Source: Hippasteria phrygiana
Taxonomy: Eukaryota > Echinodermata > Asteroidea > Valvatida > Goniasteridae
NCBI GenBank assembly: GCA_037893225.1
Contig: JAZGUH010000057.1
Location: 124,001 to 188,000, forward strand
Direction: 5' to 3'
DNA length: 64,000 nt
The translations under genes were made by a program, and so were the position numbers. Under the pieces are notes generated by a model. That model did no database searches and was not told the origin of the DNA. It was given only the letters and a program-made list of their open reading frames with translations. Positions 41,976 to 51,739 of this stretch are shown here, one piece after another. Numbering within the stretch: the stretch's first letter is position 1; each line of letters opens with the position of its first letter.

Positions 41976-43042
41976 TTGAAAGATTGTAATTCGCGTCAAT
42001 TCTTCCAGAGAATTGGTCGGCTATTTCAGCAGAAAACAACAAATATCTTTCCTTCGGATAATAACCAGGCCATGCCTCTCACAGAACGTTTTTCAAGCTA
42101 TTTCTCTGACAAGATTGAAAAGATAGTCATTGATCTTCAACAAACTCCCAACTGTGATATCCCTGGAATAACATTTCGAACATCAGAGGAAAATTTTGAT
42201 GGGTTTTTATCAGTTGAGGAAGAGCAGGTTGTGAGACTGATTGCTAAATTAAAATCAACAACTTGTAGACTTGATCCTGTTCCGACCTTCCTGGTAAAGT
42301 TTTGTGCCCATGAACTTGCTCCAATAATGACTCGCATAATTAACATGTCGTTGGAAAAGGGCTATTTTCCGGATCCATTGAAACACTCGCATATTTGTCC
42401 GCTGTTTAAAAATGCCCAGTTTCAAGTGCTCGCAACCTTGGAGTTATATTTTATGCTAATCTTTCGATGAATAATCATATCTGTAATGTGTGTCGTGCTG
42501 CTTCATTTGCCCTTCATAAAATTGGTACCATTAGACAATATTTAGATACAAAATCTACTGAAAAATTGATTCATTCTTTGGTTATGTCTCGTTTAGATAC
42601 ATGTAACAGCTTACTGTATGGATTGCCCGATACTAAAATTAGTAAATTGCAACGTATACAAAACTCTGCAGCTAGACTTGTCACCAGGACTCGCACACGT
42701 GAATCCATTACACATATTCTCTATGATTTGCACTTGTTGCCGATTCGGGCAAGAATAGAATTTAAAATTTTGGTTCTTACATATCAATGTATACATGGTA
42801 TAGCTCCGGTTTATCTTCAAAGTTTAGTTCAGGAGTACCAACTAGCTAGAAATCTGCGTTCTACCCATAAATCTTTGTTGACTCCCCCAGTTATTAAAAC
42901 TAAGTCCTATGGTTCCCGCTCCTTACAATCAGCTGCAGTTCAATTATGGAACAACTTACCAGATGTTGTCAAACAGGCCGAAACAACAGAACAATTCAAA
43001 ACCCGGGTTAAAACATATCTGTTCAATTTGTATAATTGTTGA
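41976..43042 (+). pseudogene. LINE reverse transcriptase, core deleted
   Basis: The first part (41976-42430) reads PSDNNQAMPLTERFSSYFSD, TTCRLDPVPTFLVKFC, INMSLEKGYFPDPLKHSHI and CPLFKNAQFQ, which is RT block 1-2. At about 42430 the text jumps to RNLGVIFYANLSMNNHI, which lies beyond the catalytic centre. So the palm with Y-x-DD is missing, by a deletion. The C-terminal part (42467-43042) reads LVMSRLDTCNSLLYGLPD, KISKLQRIQNSAARLVTR, PIRARIEFKILVLTYQCIHG and FKTRVKTYLFNLYNC. Confidence 0.85.
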
Positions 43043-43239
43043 ATTCATGTCAGCGCATAGGGACCTCATGGTGATATGCGCTATATAAGAATGGTTTTAT
43101 TATTATTATTACACTCGCCAGACTATTGTTACCTAACACATCCCTCCTAGACCTCTGAAAAGAATTCCTGAGATTCCGGAAACACAATGACCAACACAAA
43201 AGAGGGGGTTCCCTCTGCCCCATATCGTGCATCATATGA

Positions 43240-44855
43240 CCGGACTTAATATTCATCAGAAATAATCAGAATATGTTGGTCTGTGAACCAGACTAGTGCG
43301 CCGGCGCCCTCCGGCAACAGGTATCCCTGGCCAACCAACGGCTCCACCGTTGGTCCGTGCTGGCGCCCTCTGCCGGCCGACCGGCACCGACGCTACAGTA
43401 ATAAACTTTTTTCTCAAAAAGTCACCACGTTTGTGTCCCTCGCCCACTTAGTTTTGCTGATTGTGCAGATCTGCAGTTTACCCTTTGTGCTGTACAAGTG
43501 ACGTCAGTTCAGTTTCCTTTTTTAAGCAATGAGGTACTTATTTGCGTTTGAATAGGCATAATGGTGTTGCGTAATTGAATTGCACAGTAGTCTTATACAA
43601 GCAGTCATATTCGTTGATTTCTTCTGTTGCTGTCATAGTTTTCATGAGATTCTTTGAAAACGGGGTTTTTACAAGAATGCGAATCCCATGGAAGTGATGA
43701 AGCTATAACGACAAACTTGAAACCTTTCTGTTAATTATTAGTGTGCAATAATTTTGTTTTTATCAGATTAACGAGTTCAAACCCGGTGTAGGCTGTGCTT
43801 CGATTCTGTATAGCAGGAATTGATTAACTGAACCAGCGATCCCGGTGATTTTCGAATAATGCATAATTCAATAGCTTTTTATAATCATATCGATACCAAT
43901 CGCTATAGAAATATGACAAGAATCGATACTATCTACTTCCGACTTCCGACAATGTTACAAAGAAATCAATAAATATTACTTTTAAAAAATTGGCATGCCT
44001 GATTTTATAATGTGTCTTGGGAAACTTCTTGTGCACATGGGGTACATCTGACAGAAAACCCCTGTAAGAGATATTTTAAATGGTTCGTGTTGTCATGGAG
44101 TTTGTACAGTATTTTGGCAACACGCCTAGTTGCATCCCGATGTAAGACTATCTCACAGACATTATTTTCAATGGCTACGGCTCTTCACCGTAGCCTGTCA
44201 ATGGCCAAATTCGAAGCCGCGGCCACAAAAGACCCGATCCGGGCAACTGCTTATACTGTGCGAGTGCAGCATACCAGCCTGTGAATACACTAAACGGATA
44301 CACCCGCAATAGTACGTCAACATACGTGTCCCATAATGTTTGTACATGAACACTACCGAGCACTTGGGCTCAGGTCTTCACACTCTTCACACTCCTGAGG
44401 ACGGACAGAGCACACTGTCCAAAACGTCGAGTTACACACTCAACCCGGTTCTTTTCAGAACCACACTTCTTCCTAAAAGAGATTTATTTCACATGGTGTT
44501 ACCGCAATCCCAGTCTCTCTCAGCTCTTCAGTTGTATTGTAATCCCATATTGTCCTAATTCGTCATACGTAATTGATAATCGCGCACTGCACTGTATGCA
44601 TGCCTATCGCGTGCATAGCGGTTAAGTCATGAATAATTCATATTAGGGCTCAAATTCAATCGTTAATTCGGCTTTTCCAAAAAAATTGTGGGAAAACAAA
44701 GAAAAAGTGAAATACTCCGAGATGAAATATAATCCAACACCTTTGTTTGAGTAAGAAAAGGCAGCATTCTACACAGCGCCCAACGTAGTATCCAAAGTTG
44801 TCAAATAATGCGGGTAGTTGGCAAAAACACAAGGTCATGTATTATCGGTAAAGAA
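43240..44855. other. Non-coding stretch with dispersed repeat words
   Basis: GCGCCGGCGCCCTC and related GC-rich words lie at 43300-43390. Near 44489-44520 the words CACATGGTGTTACCGCAATC and CAGTCTCTCTCA match 28347-28380. No gene is called; the frame at 44012-44284 has no recognised motif. Confidence 0.35.
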
Positions 44856-45290
44856 CCACAATAGCTCAGGCCTACCATGTGAGAATTGGTGTTTTTCATG
44901 GAAGCAGGGAAATGCAACTAGGTCAAGAATGTTTGTGTAGCACCGATGCATGAATACGTACGTGTTAGCTTTAAAGGTCACGAAGCCAAAAGCTCCAGGG
45001 AACAGGGTTTGGGTAAAACGTCAACAATGCATGCCTGTAGTAGCTTTGATTGATGATCGTTTGTCACATTTTTGTTAAATTAAAGATCATGCTTTCAGCA
45101 AAATATCAGTTTTTGTTAAGCCTATGGTTACTCAAACTTAATAATTTGTCACCCAAAATTTATGCAAAACCACTGAGGCAGGTTTGGCAATACATACAGT
45201 TTTAACGCCTCCATGATGTACATGTACATGCATGTTGACATGCTAATCCTGCCTCAGGGATTTTGCACAAATGTTACCACAACATCTATA
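44856..45290. repeat. Repeat pair member 1 (see 56460-57110)
   Basis: TGTGTAGCACCGATGCATGA, GTAGTAGCTTTGATTGATGA and TCAAACTTAATAAT also occur in the same order at 56460-57110. The second copy carries a 236 bp insert. Type unknown. Confidence 0.6.
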
Positions 45291-46377
45291 TGTATATGTG
45301 TGTGAACCTTTTACATTACACGGCTGAAAGTCGTTTAAAGATAAAATACAACGTTTACAAACATAAACAAACTAATGAATTATTAAGATTATCTTACTTG
45401 ACTGTAGAGTAAAATAATAGTTTTAAGCATCCTATGAAATCATGGCACCTGGTGGCGTCTATCAATTGCTCCGTTTTGTCTGAAGAAGGGTCAGGAAACC
45501 AGACTACAAGAACAATTTTTTCTCTATGTTTTGCCAAAACTTTAAACAGGTCAATGTTACACTATTTTTTCACCTTCTCTATTTTTTGGTGGAATGATTT
45601 GTAATTTTAACCACCCCAAGAAATACTCAAAGTGGAATTTAATGTCATTATTTTTTTTCAAAATGAATGCAGAAAAAATCGTGTACAAGGGCGGAAAAGG
45701 AAACATTACTATTGACCTTCCACATCCGTTTTATCATACCCAGGTGAAACTCCGATTTGCGCTATCCTTTTCATTTCGCCTACTCGCGTAAACACCAGAC
45801 TATAGAATGTGCGAAGTGCGCGGTGTGAATACCTACCTGCAGTAGATAAATTCTACACTTAGAGTTTTTGGCCCGGAAGTTTTAAGAGCAAGGAATAGTT
45901 TCTTTTGCTTTTGGGTGTTGTAAACTATCATCACTACACGGAGCGAAGGACAAGGCCACAGCTGACGGCATTTTCGCTTCTTTGTTTTAGCTATCTTGTA
46001 CATAGTTCAACCAATACTGCAGCGACAGAGCCATGCTTGCAAGTTGTAGACATAGACTGACTGTCAACTCACGACTAAAAAAATAATTAATGTCAAAATA
46101 AAATGAAGGCTACCCCGTTTTGGTGGTAATTTTTTGGTAATTCTTTAATAACAACTACAAATATTTACGACACTGCAGTCAAAAGCAGTCCAACTCCACG
46201 CGTGTCTGCGTTAGGACACGCCCATATATAAACTTGTTTGTGAGCGTTACAAAATAACAGGGAAAATGGAAGTCATGTGCAAGCCTCCAACTAATCTTTG
46301 GTTTGCTCTACGTATGAATCTTTGTTTGATTAAAACACACATGCACGTCTCAAAGGTATTGGAGTAAATCTGATTAG
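45291..46377. other. Non-coding stretch, nothing recognised
   Basis: No gene, RNA or bounded repeat is recognised. Confidence 0.3.
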
Positions 46378-46518
46378 TCTTCCTGCTTTGTGTGGACATC
46401 TTTTGTTCACAGGTCCACACAAAGTATGCAAGTGGGTGTGTGAGTTTGTTTTTGCATTCAATAGGGGACCTTTAACAAAAGAGGACAATAGGGTCCCCGG
46501 TTGAGAAAGGTCCCCGTT

Positions 46519-46860
46519 TGAAAATCGTGTACAAAACCAATGGGAGGCCTTCCGAAAAAGTTAGAGTATAAACAAAAGAGGAACAATGGGAGGTCCACGA
46601 TTGCACCCGTTTACATGACTGTGTGTGTGTGTGTGTGTGTGTGTGTGAGTTTGTATATGCCGGCAATCGTGGACCTAGGACAAAAGAATTCGGGCGCAGA
46701 CAAAGGGGTCCACGTTTGACCTAACGTCCACGATTGAAAATCGTGTACAAAACCAATGGGAGGCCTTCCGAAAAAGTTAGAGTATAAACAAAAGAGGAAC
46801 AATGGGAGGTCCACGATTGCACCCGTTTACATGACTGTGTGTGTGTGTGTGTGTGCGCGC
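46519..46860. repeat. Tandem duplication (about 217 bp) with (GT)n runs
   Basis: GAAAATCGTGTACAAAACCAATGGG begins at about 46519 and again at about 46736. Over ~120 bases the two copies look identical (CTTCCGAAAAAGTTAGAGTA, GGTCCACGATTGCACCCG). Each ends in a GT run (46620-46650 and 46836-46855). This is a recent tandem duplication. Words such as GGTCCCC are of a common minisatellite type. Confidence 0.88.
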
Positions 46861-47010
46861 TCTTGTATTGTACTACGTTCGAGGACAAGAGGAGAAAGAA
46901 CACACAAAAGAATCTTTCTTAGGATACGTGCTTAGTCTATGGGGTTTGGTTATATTAAAGTAAGAATGGGAAACACAAAGCATTGTCCTCGCGAGTATAG
47001 CAAAAAACGA

Positions 47011-48109
47011 CTGTGCGTACGTATCCGTCGGGAACCACGCGAAAAATTATACTCCATGTGTTCTAGAGTATTCCGGAAATGAGATGTTATTTTTAGCACG
47101 ATATTTCTCTATCGATTCGGTTGATTTTACAGTTTGTATAAATTGTCATGGTAGAAACAATTTTATAAAGGCAATTTTCGTCGTTAAGGTTCTTAAACAC
47201 TCGATGAATAAAAAGAAATGAAAATAGTAGGAATTTACACTTAAATGTTGCTATTTGAGGTCTCCGGAAGCACGCCACCAGGGGTGAACTGTCAGCTCTA
47301 TACAGCATTTAAACGGCAACAAATCTTTAGGGGCCTAGACTACGAACAAATATGATAGACTTTCTGAAGAGGTAATTCAATATTAGTTGTTTTTTTTGTT
47401 TTTTGTTTTTTTGATATTGTTCTTATTCGTACAAAAATGCTATGCCAAGCCTCTTTTAAAATACAATAATACGACGACTGTTTGATAAACTTTGTTGACT
47501 TTGTCACCATGCAAAATTTCTTTCGAAATCACACTGAATATGCAGCACGGCTGGAAAGCCAACAGTAAACAGCCGTTGTAATATAAAATTGGTTTCGGGC
47601 ATATGTATTTTTGCAGTTTTATAAGGTAGTCCAGTAAGAATTAGCCTGACAAATGCCCAACCCTGACATTTTAGTTACCAACCGAATTTTTACTCAGAAA
47701 CCTTTTTATATGGTTGCCATTAATACACATACAAAATTTAATCCTTTTTTTTCTTGGGGGGGAAATGTGATTTTTAAGCTCATAAAAATGCAGATTTCTG
47801 CACGCGAATGTGCAATTACTCAATTACTGATGCCTAACTTTGAACAATGATTAGCCAATACATGATGTAGGCTCTTCATAAGTTGGTCAGATTCCAATAC
47901 GGTCAAAAGAGCATGTCACTAAAACCGATGTAGCTAAGTTGTTACCTTTATTTTACGTGGTCACAGACTCAGTTATTTCCATATTAACCATATTAACTGA
48001 TGTTATTAACCGGATTGATATCATTTTGCAGCCAGATAAAATAGCTTGCAAACAAAATGTATCCTTAGCTGATATCTGATTTTAAGGTTTAATTTGATTT
48101 TTTCAACAG
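47011..48109. other. Non-coding stretch, nothing recognised
   Basis: No gene or RNA signal is recognised. Confidence 0.3.
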
Positions 48110-49150
48110 TTTACATTTCTCGTCAAACAATCCACAAGGGAAACTAACTATAGGTAAATTTGAATACATTTTCAAAGGAGCGGGATTCGAACCTGCGACC
48201 TCCGGGTTACCGTGCCGGCGCTCTACCAACTGAGTTATCTTGCCCTATGTTGGCGGTCTCCCAAATTGTCAGTATCTTTGTTCGGGTGGGCGCTAGTCAG
48301 AAATCATGAACCCAGAATGCCGTACAGCTAGGGATCACACCCAAGTTTACGATACAACCTGGGAAGCGACATTATTGGGATCACTCAATGAGGATACCAC
48401 TTTTTAACTTATAATTCGTCAAACAATCCACAAGGGAAACTGACTAGGTAAATTTGAATACATTTTCAAAGTGAACAAAGAAACTGGCAGGAGCGGGATT
48501 CCAACATGCGACCTCCGGGTTACCGTGCCGGCGCTCTACCAACTGAGCTATCTTGCCCAGTGACCAGACGGCACAAAATGAGAATAAAGTCGCACTGTGG
48601 CTTTCTGAGTTACAAACAGAAACAACAATTTTTCACTGAAAAGTAAATTTTGGGATTTTAACAACTGTATTTTTTTTTTAACTCTATTCTATCATACCCA
48701 AAGATTTTTAACTCAATCTCTTCACGAAATATATTTTGGGGATGCTTTCATTTTTAAACTCTGGTTAAAGTGTGCACAGATCACAAACTTTGAGCTTCAT
48801 TTTCTCAAAACATGGGGTCAAGATTGAAGATTTTAAAAGGTTGTATCAAGGGCTAGGTACAAGATACCACAACACACAATATATCAAATTAGAGCTTTTA
48901 ACCCATACTTTCAGGAAATACAATAATCTTGATTTTCTAATTTTGCTACTTTATCCCTATTTTGTGGAAACAGGTCACCTATGTTGGCGGTCTCCCCAAT
49001 TGTCAGTATCTTTGTTCGGGTGGGCGCTAGTCAGAAGTCATAAACCCAGAATGCCGTATAGCCAGGGATCACACCCAATTGCACGATACAACATGGGAAG
49101 CGATTGTGGGATCACTCAATGAGGATGCGACTTTTTAACTTATAATTCGT
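48110..49150 (-). repeat. tRNA-derived SINE-like units, duplicated
   Basis: On the minus strand, about 48245-48177 and 48558-48490 read GGGCAAGATAACTCAGTTGG, TAGAGCGCCGGCACGGTAAC and GGTTCGAATCCCGC, with A and B boxes and a tRNA-like arm order. The 3' half of the acceptor stem is missing, so they are not tRNA genes. Each is followed by a body with GTATTCAAATTTACCTA and GTTTCCCTTGTGGATTGTTT. A second module (CTATGTTGGCGGTCTCCC ... TTTTTAACTTATAATTCGTC) occurs at 48244-48420 and 48977-49148. The order is SINE, module, SINE, 420 bp other sequence, module. Confidence 0.7.
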
Positions 49151-50102
49151 CATGACTCACAAAAGTTTACATTTCTGTAAAAAAGTTACCCTCATTACTT
49201 TTTACGGCTAATTTCATGAGGTTTTACCTCTCTTTGTTTGCCTCTGTGGAAGCACTTAATGAGTTTTAACAATAAAAACGTTTTTCTTTCTTCTAAAGCC
49301 TCAAACGGGGTGGGGGTAGGATGGTGAGCACGAGTGCTGGAGGGGGAAAGCCCTCAATGGGGGGGGAAATTCCCCTGCACCCCTTAGGCAAATCTAAAAC
49401 AGTATTTGGAACATTAATTTTAATTTATATTTCAGTATCTATTAGGGTCATCTCTTCCCGAGTTTTGAGGGCAGATGCCGTTTGGCATTTTGATGACGTT
49501 GAATGAGTATGCGATGACGACGACGTCCTTAAAATACCCTTCTTTTTGTTTTATGTTAGTTTTGGTCATAATCTTCATTAGTTTTTTGCCTTTGCCATTA
49601 TATTTTTTTAGTCACTGAGGTGAACATTTGCGAGGACCCCCACACCCTTTCCCAAATGGTATGATTTCAGAAATACATGCTTTTCAATATAAGTTGTGCA
49701 CCCCTTTTGTTTTTCAATTAATTAACATAATTTGCCCAAAGTTGATTTTGGTTGAATTTTTATGGGAGGTAGCTAGACACTGCCACTGCAGTTTGCCTGT
49801 TAACAAAAATGTCAGGGTCCTCGGCAAATCATACTGGACTTAGGTGTAATGTTGTGAATTATGGAAATCATTTCTAGAAAAGGTGAAATCGAACAGTTTA
49901 TCAACTCATGTCCATTGTGTGACATCGACAGAACACGTCGCGTAGGCCGACTTTGTGATGTGTGTGTGTGTATAATACAATACAATTATTAAGCTCCCAC
50001 TTCAGAAACTCTACTATATACTTGTTCGTAGTTTAAATATTTTGGCCACAATAAAAGCTATAATTAGAATGATTCCTCTGAAACAACATTAACTCATCAC
50101 TC
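49151..50102. other. Non-coding stretch, nothing recognised
   Basis: A G-rich patch lies near 49305-49375. No gene is recognised. Confidence 0.3.
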
Positions 50103-50416
50103 CACTGTGTGTGGTAGGGGTACTTTGGCACAACAAGGGGTTCTAATTGTATTTGGTGAACTTCTTCATTAGATTTTCTTTTTGAGGACACAGAAGTCAA
50201 TGGACGTCTTGTCGCACGATTTTGTGGCGTAAATGGAAACACATTTATTGATTTGTGTGTATTTAGACAAAATCGCATCAATTTGCCTTCATATATGATT
50301 GACTGAAAAAAGGAAGTACTGGCATAGCCACCACTGATAAAAAACAAATCAAATGAAGAAGTTCACCAAATACAGTTAGAACCATTTGTGCTAAAGTACC
50401 TCTGTCACACACAGTC
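50103..50416. mobile_element. Inverted-repeat element, arms about 75 bp
   Basis: CACTGTGTGTGGTAGGGGTA, TTTGGCACAACAAGG and TTTGGTGAACTTCTTCAT at the left are mirrored by ATGAAGAAGTTCACCAAAT, TTTGTGCTAAAGTACC and CACACACAGTCAGTG at the right. The TSD is not clear. A minus-strand open frame inside (50033-50347) has no family features. Confidence 0.65.
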
Positions 50417-50466
50417 AGTGAAACGTGGAGTTCAAATTGTATCAGAGGCAGTCGGGCGGTGTACGG

Positions 50467-50947
50467 CAGTCATGCTATTTAGCGTCAACAAGCGTCAACA
50501 AACCCGATCAGCGTCAACAAAGCGTCAACAAGCTCAAAATGCACATTTAAGCTTCACAAATGCTATACTTGTATTGAACAAACTCTCGCATCTGGTATTA
50601 TGTAAGAAATTGGGCTAATTCTCGTTCACAATCCAACATAAAAACGAAATTTTATGACGACAAATTTACGATGAATGGGCGCCGCCATCTTTGTTTTCTC
50701 TTTTGCGCATGCGCGATTGTCCCAGAAAAACAAGATGGCTGCCGGGAAAAAGCACCGTTGATGTTGTACTTTTTCGCTTAAAAATCACACATTTTAAGAT
50801 ACTTTTAAATACTAATGATAATTTTAAATAATCATAGGAGCCCACTAATTATTGTGAATAACATGTTTAAGCTTAACAGTGCTTTTATAAGTTTTTGACG
50901 CTTTGTTGACGCTTGTTGACGCTTGTTGACGGTAATTAGCATGACCC
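50467..50947. mobile_element. hAT-like MITE (481 bp) with 8-bp TSD
   Basis: GTGTACGG stands at 50459-50466 and 50948-50955, a perfect 8-mer. Ends CAGTCATGCTATTTAGCG and the inverse of GGGTCATGCTAATTACCG. The arms carry four or five copies of AGCGTCAACAA in each direction. An 8 bp duplication and a CAG terminus suit the hAT superfamily. No coding content. Confidence 0.82.
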
Positions 50948-51393
50948 GTGTACGGAGTAAACCGATGGAGCGGACTTATTAGACAGAGACTAGCAACGAG
51001 ATCACAGATGAAAACTTTCCCCTCAAAGCAGGACTTTTCTGCTTACTTAAGAATTAGTGTCTGCTGTGCAACGATTTCTGACCCACTTAAAGGGGCTGTG
51101 TCGTCGCGCCATCTCGCGTTAACGAATCAAATATTGGAGTGCGCCCCCTTGCGCTTCATTTCGGTTATGTGCTATTTTTAACCTCCATCCGTTTGTTATG
51201 GCTGTTCTGAGAATTGGCTTTTGGAAACTACACCCCCTGGAAAACGCACGCATGTCCAGCGTCTGCGTACACATACGTGTACACACATACTTATAAACAA
51301 GTAACACACATCGTGGCACTCAGTTCTCTAAGAGTAAGATTATTAGAAACAACGTTCAAATTTCATCTGCTTATTCCATAAAATTTCATTCAC

Positions 51394-51735
51394 ATGTACA
51401 CAAGTGCTATGGAATATTTGTCTGAAAGTAGCATAGAATTGGAGGTTGGCGATATAGAAGTAGAACCTTACGCTGGAGAACCTATGACATGTACATGCCG
51501 AAACTCTTGCCAGAGAGGACGACTCGGCACACGGGGTGCTTATTGTCCATGTAAATGTGTACAGCAAAACTGCAACGTGTCTTGTCGCTGTGGGACAGTT
51601 CGCGCTAAATTTTGTACACAAAATCCCACAGGCGGGGTATCCGTAAAAGGGTCTATGTATTATGTGTACATTCAGTCAGCGCGCAGCGTACTTGATAATG
51701 AGGTGCCCGGCGACGTTTTATTTGCAGCGAGTTGA
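51394..51735 (+). CDS. Cysteine-rich open frame, unknown function
   Basis: 113 codons from an ATG. Residues about 30-75 read MTCTCRNSCQRGRLGTRGAY, CPCKCVQQNC and NVSCRCGTVRAKFCTQ: nine to ten cysteines in CxC and CxCx pairs, as in zinc-coordinating CxC or post-SET-like segments. An acidic stretch precedes it (ESSIELEVGDIEVE). The rest (from residue 80) has no features and may be intron, because a GTA donor-like site follows the Cys block. No promoter is recognised. It lies 300 bases inside the left end of the 4.64 kb TTAA element, so it may be the first exon of that element's gene or a chance host exon. I do not recognise the protein. Confidence 0.45.
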   Translation: MYTSAMEYLSESSIELEVGDIEVEPYAGEPMTCTCRNSCQRGRLGTRGAYCPCKCVQQNCNVSCRCGTVRAKFCTQNPTGGVSVKGSMYYVYIQSARSVLDNEVPGDVLFAAS

Positions 51736-51739
51736 CGGT

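Larger units (their letters stand above)
40417..43110 (+). mobile_element. CR1/L2-type LINE, internally deleted (2.7 kb)
   Basis: It has an N-terminal region with a 2A-like motif, an apurinic-type endonuclease, part of the reverse transcriptase and the C-terminal domain, then a short 3' UTR (GCGCTATATAAGAATGG) and a TTATTATTATT tail. TACAC appears at both junctions (40412-40416, 43110-43114), consistent with a short TSD. The polymerase centre is deleted. Confidence 0.88.
40338..43238. mobile_element. GCACGATATGGGG MITE, copy 4, split by a LINE
   Basis: ACCGGACC at 40330-40337 and ACCGGACT at 43239-43246 form an 8 bp TSD with one mismatch. The left part (40338-40416) and right part (43111-43238) of the MITE join into a sequence like copy 2. 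Between them lies the LINE at 40417-43110, entering at TATACAC in the middle of the MITE. Confidence 0.88.

Noticed and set aside
44012..44284. 90-codon frame
   Set aside because: No recognisable motif, no splice signals and the surroundings are repeats.
48177..48245. tRNA gene (Thr-type anticodon loop)
   Set aside because: The acceptor stem does not close, and a body with a second diverged copy follows, so it is a SINE head.
50033..50347. 104-codon minus-strand frame
   Set aside because: It spans one arm of an inverted-repeat element and has no family features.
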